Shown in pieces: positions 11,640-22,059 of a stretch of DNA of 64,000 bases. Each line of letters begins with the position of its first letter. The stretch's first letter is position 1. The stretch is from contig CAUJLY010000004.1 in assembly GCA_963281155.1 (NCBI GenBank), positions 1,612,001 to 1,676,000 on the forward strand, read 5' to 3'. The translations under genes were made by a program, and so were the position numbers. Under the pieces are notes generated by a model. The model searched no databases and had not been told where the DNA came from. It was given only the letters and a program-made list of their open reading frames with translations. Source of the DNA: Rhabditophanes sp. KR3021 (taxonomy: Eukaryota > Nematoda > Chromadorea > Rhabditida > Alloionematidae).

Positions 11640-12620
11640 ATGATGAATCAAAGAATTTTTATACTTATTCTGCCACTTTTATTCACTAAAGTTAAATGCT
11701 TCCAAGATTGTGTAATTGATTTATCTAAGGCAGAGCCTGTCGATCTTGCGTTTGATAAATGCAAGGACATCTCTGGACTCGAATTTAGTTATCAAAACGT
11801 TTATTACTATCAATATGATTTCATGGAAGATACTTGTTCTACAATTAGAGAAATTACAATTTATTCTGACAGTTTAATTATTTCATTTAATTCAATGAAA
11901 AAATATAGAATAAATGAAGCATCGTACAGACCAAGTTGTATTCCGCCAAATGCCAAATATTTACGTGACAATCTGTGGATAATTCCTCCAACTGTCGAAG
12001 AAATAAAATCTAAATCAAAATTAAATACAGACCAAGTTGAATTTTTGTATCACCATCTATGTCAAGCTGATATGGCTGTTTTGTATTTATCTGGAGAGCA
12101 AAATATGAATGATATTCGTTATATTTACCGTAGAAACCTGGATGAAATGGATGGATTTGACTATATTAAATTGAATGATAAAATCCTGAAATATAATTGC
12201 ATACAATTGAATGCTACTCAAATTGTCAGAACCAGAAAAATTGGCCAAACTTGTTTTGACAGAGTTCCTGTAATTGTTCACAATATAACAATGTTTTCAA
12301 TGGATGGCATTGATTTAGTTTACACTTCAAATACAGTTGACTGTTCTGATGTCTATTTGCCACCTGAAAGCATGGAGTTAAAACAGAATGCCACTGAAAT
12401 TAGTGATGAAGAATGCAGTTCATTAATAGATAACCTTGCCTTGTGTGGTTATATAATTGTGTTTATTTGTCTTTTCATCATGTGTATGTTATTCTGTTGC
12501 ATTGAAAGAGAGCTAAAGGATACGAAATCTAGAGGAAATTCGGGATTGACATCTATAAGATCAACTTCTGTCTCCTTTCAAAACGATGAAAGAATTGTTT
12601 TTGAAAATATTACCGTTTGA
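11640..12620 (+). CDS. orphan type I membrane protein, 326 aa
   Basis: A single-exon frame begins with a clear signal peptide (MMNQRIFILILPLLFTKVKC). It continues with a ~255-residue extracellular region that has scattered cysteines and several N-x-S/T sites, for example QNATE. One membrane helix follows near residues 265-288 (GYIIVFICLFIMCMLFCC), then a ~35-residue cytoplasmic tail. The tail is Ser/Thr-rich and basic, and a CC pair sits at the membrane edge, a possible palmitoylation site. I recognise no domain. Absence of introns, regular composition and full topology argue for a real gene. Nematodes have many lineage-specific single-pass proteins of this form. Confidence 0.7.
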   Translation: MMNQRIFILILPLLFTKVKCFQDCVIDLSKAEPVDLAFDKCKDISGLEFSYQNVYYYQYDFMEDTCSTIREITIYSDSLIISFNSMKKYRINEASYRPSCIPPNAKYLRDNLWIIPPTVEEIKSKSKLNTDQVEFLYHHLCQADMAVLYLSGEQNMNDIRYIYRRNLDEMDGFDYIKLNDKILKYNCIQLNATQIVRTRKIGQTCFDRVPVIVHNITMFSMDGIDLVYTSNTVDCSDVYLPPESMELKQNATEISDEECSSLIDNLALCGYIIVFICLFIMCMLFCCIERELKDTKSRGNSGLTSIRSTSVSFQNDERIVFENITV

Positions 12621-13566
12621 AATACGAAAATCTTAAATTATATAAAGTATTTTAACAATCCAACACATATTTAACTTTAATAAAAAATGTTCTTAATATG
12701 CAGATTTTGTCAGAATTATTTAGATACAGACTTTTACATTTATACGAACACATCCCAATTTGAATAAAAATAAATGTATTATTGTGTTAAGCAGACCTTT
12801 TACACTTGATGTTAGTTTGCACAGAAGAAGTACTCGTATAAGGCTTCCGATAAATAAATTATTCAACAATACCACTTTCTCATCAAGTCCTGTTTTTGGC
12901 TTTAATCAATTTACACACAATAACTTTATTTTCAAGCACATGCTGTTCTATTTATTTTAATATACTATGACTCGACACGTTTTGATGGAATAAGTTTAAT
13001 TTAATTCTAATTACTTAGTTCTTTTTCATCAATTGCTCCTTTCGAAATTACAATCTCTTTGTTTTTCACATGTTTAAGGATCCATAAAACAGTAAAATGG
13101 AATAACCTTGCAAAAGATTCCCAAATATCCATTTAGCCCAATCATGCTCAAAACTATTAAAATTGATGAAAAGGAACAAGATCAACAATTATTTTGATTA
13201 TCTTCGGTATATTCACCAAATAAAAACAGAATAACATTGATTGAAGATAGATGTCACAAATTATTCTTCCTCATTATTTCTTACTGTTTTCTACATCTTC
13301 AGAATCCGAGAAATTCTACTATTGAATTTGAACAGGATAGTGGAATTCCAGTGATAAAATCATTTATGTTATGGTGATGTAGTTGATAAGCTAGTTCAAA
13401 CATATGAGTAATTAATGAACTAGTTATTATAAAAGGAATAATTTGGTGATAGACTGGAAAATAAAAAACACAAATTCTCTTGCAAATGTGTAGGATGAAT
13501 ATGCAAATATCATCCATATTAGAACAAAAATAGAAAATTATAATGTGAGGAACATAAAAAAAAGAC
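12621..13566. other. intergenic, no supported gene
   Basis: Open frames at 12760-12960 (+) and 13299-13517 (-) are short and irregular. The minus one is followed by an acidic reading (SEDVEN) in another frame, so a decayed or small multi-exon gene cannot be excluded, but nothing can be assigned. Confidence 0.35.
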
Positions 13567-13572
13567 TTTATT
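13567..13572 (-). terminator. poly(A) signal of rad51
   Basis: AATAAA on the minus strand, about 65 nt after the rad51 stop codon. Confidence 0.55.
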
Positions 13573-13635
13573 GATTAAAATTATAAACCGAATATACAAT
13601 ATAAGTATCACAAAATATTAAAATATTAAATGTGG

Positions 13636-14685
13636 TTAATATTTATTAGCTGGCTCTTCAAGACAGTCGGTCAACCCATCATCACAAATGGCAAAATAGC
13701 AATCAGCTTCAGGCAAATTAGGAGAATCGTAAACCTTGACGTTTCTGTTTTCTCCTTTGGATTTCTTCAAGTAGAGTCTGGTTGTAGAGGCATGAGCCAT
13801 AATATGTCCTCCGATAGGTTTTTTGTTGTCAGCGAAAGCCATTCCATCAACATTTGCCATTACGTGATTAGTCATGACTACGGCAACCCCAAATTCATCT
13901 GCAAGTCGAAGGAGATGTCTCAAAAAACGACCAAGATGCGTTTGTCTATCAGCCAATTCTCCACGGCCACTAAAATCGGTCCTGTACAAAGACATTATGC
14001 TGTCGACAATAATAAGGGCATGTCTCTTGGCAGACATAAGAGCAGCAGCTTCAATCAAAATGTCTTTTTGATGATCACAGTTAAAGACTCTTGCATGACT
14101 TATGTTACTCAATGCGTCAGAAGAATCCATTTTGAATCTTTCGGCAATTCTGACAATTCTCTCAGGTCTGAATGTACCTTCCGTATCAATCCAGATAACA
14201 CATCCTTCAGCACCGCCCTTAATAATTGGCAATTGAGCGGTGACAGCAAGCATATGGCAAACTTGGGATTTTCCAGATCTAGCCTCTCCAAAAATCTCAG
14301 TGAGACTTCCTGTTTCAATACCTCCTTTGAGTAAGGTATTAAAATTTTCAGATCCAGTAGAGATCATCACGATGTCTTTTCTTTTGATGTAGACTTCTGA
14401 GGCAGTAGTGAACCCCATATCAACATCATTTCTAACCAAATTCATAAACTTTGCGAGCTTTTTTTCACTGATCCCATCGATGTTGTTCAGTTCCTTTCTT
14501 GAAGCATAGGCAACTGATTGAGAGGTAAAAAAGCCGAATTTGTTCATCTTGTCCACATCTGCATCCACAATCCCATCTTTTCCCTACAAAGTAAGTTACT
14601 TAGACAACATAGTTAGCCAACTTACAACAAAACTTCTCAACAGAAAGACAGTATTAGGCTTAGCTTCTAATTTAGCATCCGACAT
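13636..14685 (-). CDS. rad51: RAD51-family recombinase
   Basis: Two exons, 14685-14626 and 14583-13636, give 335 aa; RAD51 is about 339. The N-terminal helix-hairpin-helix domain is recognisable (SVAYASRKELNNIDGIS). The ATPase core has Walker A GEARSGKS (119-126), the catalytic DTEGTFRPER, Walker B ALIIVDS and the KKPIGG...HASTTRLYLKK block. RAD51 coats single-stranded DNA and performs strand exchange in recombination repair and meiosis. GGIETGSLTE, DTEGTF and FLRHLLRLADEFGVAVV are RAD51-type rather than DMC1-type. Oddities: Walker A ends in Ser rather than Thr; the conserved TNQ before loop 2 is TNH (His near residue 260); loop 2 is about two residues shorter than in human RAD51. It may be the main RAD51 or a diverged paralogue. 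Confidence 0.88.
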
Positions 14686-15343
14686 CTTTCTAACTAACCG
14701 CACAATAATTAAAACTATGAGTCGTAGTAACTAGCACAAGCAAAATGAGCGCACAATGGAAGACAATCCATTCAAGATTCAGGACAAAATTTCATTATTC
14801 CAATCCTTTGAAAAGTATTGTTAAAAACGACCTACAGTAAGAAGATATTTTGTATTGGAAATAAATTACACCACTTAATTATAAAGGTTACATAAGTAAT
14901 TTATATAAATTTTTACAAATACATGTTTATTTCTGGAGCTGATCATTTGCTTTACTTTTAAAGTTTAGTGATTGATGTTTAAATTTGTGTTTCATAGTAT
15001 GTGATATTTATATGATAAATTGTCGTTTTACCCATATCTAATAAGCAAATAAAGTTTTCGAGAGAACAATATTAGAAATTAACAATACTAAAATATTACA
15101 CATTTTTTAGTTGTAGCAAGTAATTAAAAATGTTGTTATAAATACTTATAAAATTAATGATACAAGTGTTAAGTTTCAAAGAGATACAAAAATGTAAGGA
15201 TACAATATGTTAAAAATAAGCTCATTAAATTTGTTTACTTAATTAATATTTTATAAAAGGAAAAATTGCCATCTCAGGCTTATCTTCTTAATTAACCTAG
15301 CAATTTGTTATATAGACGGATTACGTTGTGAGATATTTAAAAA
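14686..15343. other. intergenic, promoters of divergent genes
   Basis: Separates the divergent rad51 (-) and 7TM (+) starts. AT-rich, with nothing recognisable. Confidence 0.4.
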
Positions 15344-16354
15344 ATGCTTTATGATTATTTGATGATTATTGGAGGATTCTCTGGATTTGCTCTCAATATT
15401 GCTTGCTTGATGCTACTAATCAAAATACCCCCAAAATTAACAGATAGCTTTTTATTTATTTTTAAATACGGATGTGTCATTAATGCACTAATACCCTTTT
15501 TTATGGGCATAGTTATGAGACTGAAAATATTAAATAACTTGTTTGGCATAGCTAGTAATGGTCTTTGCCATATAATTGGAGGTCCAACATTGTGTAATAT
15601 TTCAATGCTCATTTTTTTTACAAATATTCAATATGCTTGTATGGTAATTGTATTTTCGTTTCATGCTCGTCATAACGTATTAACTCGTAAAAAGGAAGTC
15701 AACTATAGAACTTGGTTTGAAAAAATCTCACATACCTTTTCATGTATTCTGTTACCAGCCATATCTATTGGTATGTCCAACACATATCCTTTGGATACGC
15801 AAAAATACTTAGAAACAAATCAAAATGTAAATTAGTTAAATACTTACTTAATATTATGAATATTATTTTAGATAACAATTTCAAGTGAATACCTAGACAA
15901 AACTAAATATAGCATTAATTTATACAGTTTTAGTTTGAAGGAAACTGGGGCAATTATGTTTCTAGTTAATGTAATAGCAGGGTCTTTTCACGTACAAAAT
16001 GTGTTTTTCTTTTATTATATTCCATTGGAAAAACAATTAAAAATCTCAATATCGCAATCAAGAATAGATACAGCTGAGATTATTAAGAAAAATATATATA
16101 AACTTCGAGTATCAGTTATAATTCCAGCTATTTTTGAATTATTACCCTTAGCAGTATTAATTTTGATAAGACTTTTCTTTTCTACAATGTTCAATGCAGA
16201 TTTTCTAGACCAATTTGGCAATGGCGTTATAATTTTTGCGCTTTTTTACTTTTCAGCATGTCCTTTCTTAACAATATATCAAACATATTTTACAAATAAA
16301 AAAGGAAACAAATTTGCAAAAATTAAGAAGCTTTTGCTAAAATATTGTGGCTGA
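15344..16354 (+). CDS. seven-transmembrane chemoreceptor-like protein
   Basis: Two exons, 15344-15826 and 15872-16354, joined across a 45-nt intron in phase 0, give 321 aa. Hydrophobic segments are spaced like a 7TM protein: MIIGGFSGFALNIACLMLL, CVINALIPFFMGIVM, ISMLIFFTNIQYACMVIVF, FSCILLPAISIGM, AIMFLVNVIAGSF, VIIPAIFELLPLAVLILI and VIIFALFYFSACPFLTIY. Helix 7 ends with a Pro-containing segment followed by a short basic tail. Length, architecture and lack of classical rhodopsin motifs fit nematode serpentine chemoreceptors (Str/Srh-like), which act in sensory cilia. The family assignment rests on architecture only. It looks intact. Confidence 0.6.
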
Positions 16355-16689
16355 TAAAGATATTTATCACAAAATACTCGTAAAATTTGTTACAACAATC
16401 AGTCGTTTATTATTCATTAATAGTTTTTATCATTTTGTATCATACGTAATAATAAAAGGCCATTTTAATAAGAGTGTGATTTTGTTTTGATAGTTAATAA
16501 AAATAACAATATAAGTATAATACGCGTCACAAATATTACTAAAGTTACAATAATATTTATATAGACAATAGAATATTCATTAGGTTTAGTAAACAACAAC
16601 ACATTATATAACAAGCAAAAATATTAATTTCTAAGAATGCATAATTATATTATAAATTTGAAAGAACACTTGATATAATTTAAAGACAG

Positions 16690-17167
16690 AAAATTAAACA
16701 CTAATGCTTTTGACTCATATGGGAATCAGCCCTCACACTTGCAATTATCTCAGATATGGAGAATGTATTAGACTTTGTTGAACTTCTTCAAAAGCATTCA
16801 GTCGATGCAGATAATGTTGGTGATCAAAAATATATGAATTTCAGTGGCAAAAGTGCCTTACATTATGCAGTAGAGTTTGAAAATATTGAATTAATCAAAT
16901 TGTTGTGTCTAGGAAGTAATGCCAATGTTAATATAGTGACTCTAGAAAGAAGACACCATTAATGATGGCTTGTGAAAAGGAACCATGAAAGTTGTAAATA
17001 CTTTAACTGATTGCAAAGCAGATCCATTACTGAAAGGTAAATGTAGGAATACCGCTGCTGATCTCGCCGTGAAAAATCATCCTCATATTGCAGAATATTT
17101 GAATGGTTTTAAATCAGAAGAAAAGTTAGAGAAAATTAGTAGAAAGCGTAAGGCGGCGATTAAATAA
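16690..17167 (+). pseudogene. ankyrin-repeat pseudogene
   Basis: Three ankyrin-like stretches lie in different frames: SYGNQPSHL near 16716, GKSALHYAVEFENIELIKLL in the frame from 16756, KTPLMMACEKEP near 16950, then DCKADPLLKGKCRNTAADLA to the stop at 17167. The frame changes between the first and second stretches, near 16935 and near 16985. These are short shifts with no GT-AG intron that would explain them. The last part ends in a basic tail (SRKRKAAIK). The parent protein cannot be named. Repeated frame breaks argue for a decayed copy. Confidence 0.65.
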
Positions 17168-18797
17168 TACATAATTGATGATATAATTTTTTAATTTAAT
17201 TCCAATTTAATATTTCACTTTGTTTATTTATTTTGAGTAAACCATAAACTTCTTTTTAAAACTAAATCTTGTGACAATTTAAATTTCTTCTAATCGTATA
17301 CTTGTGTTTAATTGTTATTCTCATTTTATTTCATATAAGTAAATTGATGCAATTTCGAATGAAATAAAGATGTATATGTGGCAAAAATAATAATATTTTT
17401 AAATGGTTTAAAACAAAAAGCCATTGTATATCTTACAAATCTAAATTAGCAGAAAATAATCATAAAAAATGTTTTAATTGATCGCTTGAAGTTCCTTTGA
17501 TTGTCTTTGCATCACGATCCAAGTAATCGGAAAGGTGATTATGGGGGGTTTTGAAAGACACAAAGACATTTTTAAGAACTACACTTTTGTTTCTTATTAA
17601 GCACACATCTATAAGTGGTATTTAATCTTTTCATGTGATACATGAAGTTTTTGTTAAGTAACTTGAAATGTCCGCTTTCTGGCTTGCCATAAAGAAAAAT
17701 ATGATTTAAAATATTCTATGAATGCCAAGAAAATTAGAATATATATGTATTGTTATGAAAGTTACAGATTTCACAATATTTTCTCTAATTCAATATTTCT
17801 TTGAATTCAAATTTTGGATATATTATTCGCGATGCTTAAAATCCCAGTGAATATATATTTTATATTTTTTCTCCGGCCTGTTTTCTTTTGGCCCCTTTTT
17901 GTCTTGCTTCTTTTTTCCTTTAGCCCATTTTGTCTTGGCCCAAAAGTAGGATATCTTTGTCTGGACACTTGAAGGATTTAAGTCTCGACCGTAATAGCTA
18001 TGTTTAAATTTTATGTACTTACAAGTATCTCCCACAACTAGCATACTTTATTTGATTCTGGTTAATAAATAAATAGTTATATGAAAGTTCATATATCCTT
18101 TAGCCCTCGCCCGTAAGAGATATTTTAAAGAATTCAAAAAAACATGTCTGATTTTCGAATTCGTTTAATTTATTAGTTTAGAATTCTCAATACAGGCTCT
18201 ATTGTTAGCATTATTCTACCCTTTATTATTAAAAATATTCATTATATCCAATATTGGCTTTATCAATTGATACTTAACATTGGTAACTAAATAACAAATT
18301 ATTGTATTACAAACAGATGTATAAAACCTGACCACTCCACACCTTACGTTTTGAACATCTGTCAATTAATCATTCTTAGGACAATTTCAATTCTCAGTTA
18401 CCTATTTGGCCAATACACAAGACGTATGCAGTAAATCCCATTTGGCAGCTTAAGTTATTACAGGATGGCTCAAGTGTCATTAAAAATATCACCTTATTCA
18501 ATCCAAAAATCCCGAGGAGAATATCGTCAGTTTGTTAAATGGAAAATCGTTTCCTCTAAGTGTTGCATTATTTTTTGCCCTCCATTTCGTTGTCAACAAA
18601 TTAGAGACTACTCGTATAATTTACATTTAATAATCTCATATATCGACTTTTCCACCTATAATATTGCTCATAGTCATCAAAATATACATACTATTATATT
18701 ATACATTGCAATTTCGCATTAAACCTTCGCTTTTAAATCAACAATCCTCTTAAAAATCTCTTATCCTCCAATAATACCTCTTTTTTAGTTTAACATA
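17168..18797. other. intergenic, no supported gene
   Basis: AT-rich. The minus-strand frame at 17823-18044 is Lys-rich low complexity. The plus frame at 18465-18722 begins with an ATG behind a possible acceptor but has no recognisable content; it may be 5' leader of dpy-30 or chance. Confidence 0.4.
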
Positions 18798-19533
18798 ATG
18801 TCTGACAATATCGATAATATCTCGATTCCACAAGAAGGGGAACTCCAAAGGATGCAAACGGAGGTAGAGCCTACCACTACTAATGCTGATCAAAGTGAAT
18901 TAGTTGAGCCTACTCTAGTTAAAGAAACCACACCAGCCAAGGAACCAACACCCGTCCAGGAGCCAACCCTAATCACTAAAGACAATTCTCCCGAATTTGT
19001 CGTTCCTGCTGTACCTCTCGAAGACATCACTTTCAAAACGGAACCAAAAGTCGAAGTTGCGGAAGACGAAAGAATGGACGTCACTGAGTGTGTCCCCGAT
19101 ACTACCATTTCTCCATTACCACCGGTAATTGTAAGTCATCACATTTATATCTAAGTTTATTTAAATTTTAACTTTGTAGGACGCTTCAATTCCCGCTCAA
19201 CCAACTGAACCAGCCCCTGAATCCGTTCAACAAGGTGAAGCTCACTTTGTCGTCCCAGAGAATCCAGTTCAAATGGCTAGTCCTATTAATCCTAATTCAA
19301 AATCATTCGTTACCTCAGAACTTCAACAACCGACTCCCATAATTGAGGATAAAAGAGAAGACCCCCCAATGCCAACAAGACAGTATCTCGATACCACAGT
19401 TGTTCCAATTTTGCTTCAAGCTTTGGCTGCTTTATCCAAAGATAGGCCATCCGATCCAGTTGATTACTTGGCCAATTATCTTCTCAACAACAAAGATAAA
19501 GTCAAGGGAGGTCCATCTAGTATTACCAACTAA
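18798..19533 (+). CDS. dpy-30: DPY-30 homologue with long N-terminal extension
   Basis: Two exons, 18798-19130 and 19180-19533, give 228 aa. The DPY-30 dimerisation motif is at the C-terminus: [20 protein letters not shown] followed by LSKDRP, then [13 protein letters not shown]. This part closely matches human DPY30, which binds ASH2L in SET1/MLL histone H3K4 methyltransferase complexes and AKAPs; in C. elegans it acts in dosage compensation. About 170 residues precede it. They are acidic and rich in Pro, Thr, Glu and Val, with a degenerate repeat of the E-P-T-x-V/I type near residues 36-60. Human DPY30 is 99 aa, so the extension is unusual and probably disordered. A poly(A) signal lies at 19652. 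Confidence 0.9.
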
Positions 19534-19651
19534 AACTGTAATACTCCACCTATTGGGCTTCTGTTTGTGAAAATTAGATTCTTTGGGAAAAGAAAGAGCA
19601 ATTTTGTGACAGAATGCGCCATATTTGATTGTCCCACTACCCAACCTTTAA

Positions 19652-19657
19652 AATAAA
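19652..19657 (+). terminator. poly(A) signal of dpy-30
   Basis: AATAAA about 120 nt downstream of the dpy-30 stop. Confidence 0.5.
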
Positions 19658-20182
19658 TAACTATTTAACTATACACTTGTCTTTGTTTGTTTCCATCTTT
19701 TTGCATTGAAGTTAGCCTTGATTGGGTGTCCAATAAAATAACCGTCTTTCCAAATTTCCACCCGAGACACGCATACTTTTGTAGTCAACTTTTAGCTTTC
19801 CAAAGTTGCACTATTTATCAGTGGCATTGTCAATCCAACCAACAATACCGATTACTGCTTTTATATTTAGTATTGTTACCTTAAACTGGTAAATTTCTAA
19901 CAGCATAAAAGAGTAGTGACGCTGCTTATTGGCTTCCGAACTCTTGCTCAATATACCAAGAAAACAGCTTTCTTTTAGATAAAAGATATATCTCAATATT
20001 TCTATCGATACCAATACTTCATCTATCTATATTTTCAGTCGACAGTCCACGCCTAATTTCTTGTATTGCCATAATAATTTACCTCGTGGTGAAAATACAA
20101 CTCAAAACACATTCACTCGTGCCAACCATCTTATCTCTCTCTCGATACTCACTCTGATACATACCGCGCCCTATATCACAAA
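19658..20182. other. intergenic, promoter of the lark-like gene
   Basis: No coding signal. The last 100 bp are less AT-rich, with CT-rich tracts ahead of the ATG at 20183. Confidence 0.4.
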
Positions 20183-21498
20183 ATGGTGAAGCTTTTTGTT
20201 GGAAATTTGAGTGAAAAGGTTGATTCGCATCGACTACGCAACCTTTTCCTCGAACATGATGTTAACGTTCAGGAATGCGACGTCCTGAAAAATTACGCGT
20301 TCGTGGTAAGCTTTTATTTGATATACATATAATTTTATTTTGCCGTATTGATTTTCTTTAAAATTTCAAGCTAATTACAAAATTCCGCCTTGGACATCAT
20401 GTAATTAATGTGATCGCGCGAGCGTGCCGTTCTTACGCCAATACTAAATCATATACTGTCGCAAACTTTATCTACAACTCTTATTAATTATATCACTCAT
20501 TTTTACCAACTTTTTAGCATGTCAGTAACGAAGAAGATGCTGAAAGACTTATCCAGAAATTCAACAACTACACTTTGGAAGGCCGTCAATTGTCTATAGA
20601 AAGATCTACATCTAAATTAAGAAAAGATCCAGGTAATTTATAATTACCTTAATTAATTTACTCATTTTTGTATTAGGTATGTCTGATAAATGTTTTACGT
20701 GTGGCGCATGCGACCACAAAACACCCAATTGTCCCTGTGATCATCCAACCCCTTTAGGAGCCATTAAAAGACCGTATGTTGAAGACTTTAATGCAAATAA
20801 CTTATCTCCACATCTTAGACATACTGGTAGCGACAATGGCAGCGAACCCAAAAGACCAAATACCACCAACAACAACATCGTTCGCATGTCCGATCCCGTC
20901 AAAGTCAACCAATCAAATGGGCAGTACATGAACCCGGTTGTAAATGATCCCGAGTTCGCCCCCCCACCAAACAATGATCTTCGCCCCCTTTACGATTCTT
21001 ACATTGAGTCTCGAGCTCAATATTTTTATTTCAAAGAAAAGTACCAGAAAGAAATGCAACGAATTAGTGAAACTTCCAAAACTCCAACTCTGATTTATGA
21101 TCTCACTGGACGAGGTACTGCTGCTCGCAAATATGAACCACCTGCATCTGCGGTTCCTTTCACAAATGTTGCGACTAACTTCGCAAATCCACCCCCTAAC
21201 TTTGCTATGCCCCCTCCCACCAGACAAGTTGTGGTGAACCTTCAAATGCCTGCTCCTGGGCCTTATGGCAAACCTCCAGTTCAGGTACAAAAATCCAATT
21301 GGCATCCAACCTTCGATCGTGTCATCTTTCCCTGGTGGTCCAAACTTTTCAAATCCACCACCAAACTTCAATATGCCACCACCAACCAGACAACTTTCGA
21401 ATATCCCGCCGATTGCAGCTACCGCAAATCCGTATGGCATCTCAATGCCTAATGCTTTATCCAATCAAATTTCCATGACTACAACCCAAAACCGTTAG
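20183..21498 (+). CDS. lark: lark/RBM4-type RNA-binding protein, with one apparent frameshift
   Basis: Exons 20183-20305, 20518-20632 and 20677-21498. The RRM starts at residue 1 (MVKLFVGNLS is RNP2, NYAFVHV is RNP1). It is followed by STSKLRKDPGMSD and a CCHC-type zinc knuckle, the RBM4/lark order, though RBM4 has two RRMs and only one is seen here. The C-terminal half is Pro/Asn-rich, with repeats of N-P-P-P-N-F-x-M-P-P-P-T-R-Q. These repeats continue across a run of five A at 21289-21293 only if the frame changes there. Summed exon length exceeds a multiple of three by one base, and one A fewer would give about 352 aa ending at 21498. The family controls splicing and translation. Downstream AATAAA is at 21758. 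Confidence 0.8.
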
Positions 21499-21757
21499 AA
21501 ACTTTGGTCAGGAAATATGCTTCAATGCGTGCCTTTCCGTTTCACTCCCCCTCTTTCACATCGAGCCCTATTTAAACCTTCTTAAATACCACTATTCCTT
21601 GTGCATCCTCACTTCCACAAACTCCCATCTTTCCTTAAACAACCTTGTCTAATTTAATTAAATTGTTTCCCAACTCTTGGGTTTGTTATAATATTATACA
21701 TATTAATATGTCTGAACATCTTGTTTCATCTTTCTAATTTCTTTTTCTTATGTAATG

Positions 21758-21763
21758 AATAAA
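21758..21763 (+). terminator. poly(A) signal of the lark-like gene
   Basis: AATAAA about 260 nt after the stop at 21498. Confidence 0.5.
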
Positions 21764-22059
21764 TTCGACTTTCATTTTTTGAACTTGTTAACACGTGCAT
21801 TGTATCAAATCAATTTACATATTACTACTTTATTATGTATATATACAGAGATCATACGAGAATGTCGATTTATGTAGTTATGAGAATAGTGTCTTTTATA
21901 AGAAGAAACATTTAAGTGTATCTTTGTTGACGTTGCCACGGTTGATCTTTCGTTTTGATAAACCCGTTGTTGGTGATCGTTGAGAGTAGTGGAGATGGTT
22001 TGGTTGCAATTGTATACATTCGTTTAACTTTATTTTGGTTGTTTTAGGTTGCTTACGAG
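21764..22059. other. intergenic, DHTKD1 promoter region
   Basis: About 300 bp between the lark-like 3' end and the DHTKD1 start; no motif recognised. Confidence 0.4.

Noticed and set aside
13630..14334. 234-codon plus-strand ORF
   Set aside because: Shadow of the well-supported rad51 coding exon.
13636..14685. DMC1 identity for the recombinase
   Set aside because: GGIETGS, DTEGTF and FLRHLLRLADEFGVAVV are RAD51-type; only isolated residues such as SIMSLY and GGHI recall DMC1.
17823..18044. Lys-rich minus-strand ORF
   Set aside because: Low-complexity Lys/Gly/Pro tract from a T/C-rich run; no other support.
20913..21464. 183-codon minus-strand ORF opposite the lark-like gene
   Set aside because: Antisense shadow of the Pro/Asn-rich coding sequence, whose repeats are clearly on the plus strand.
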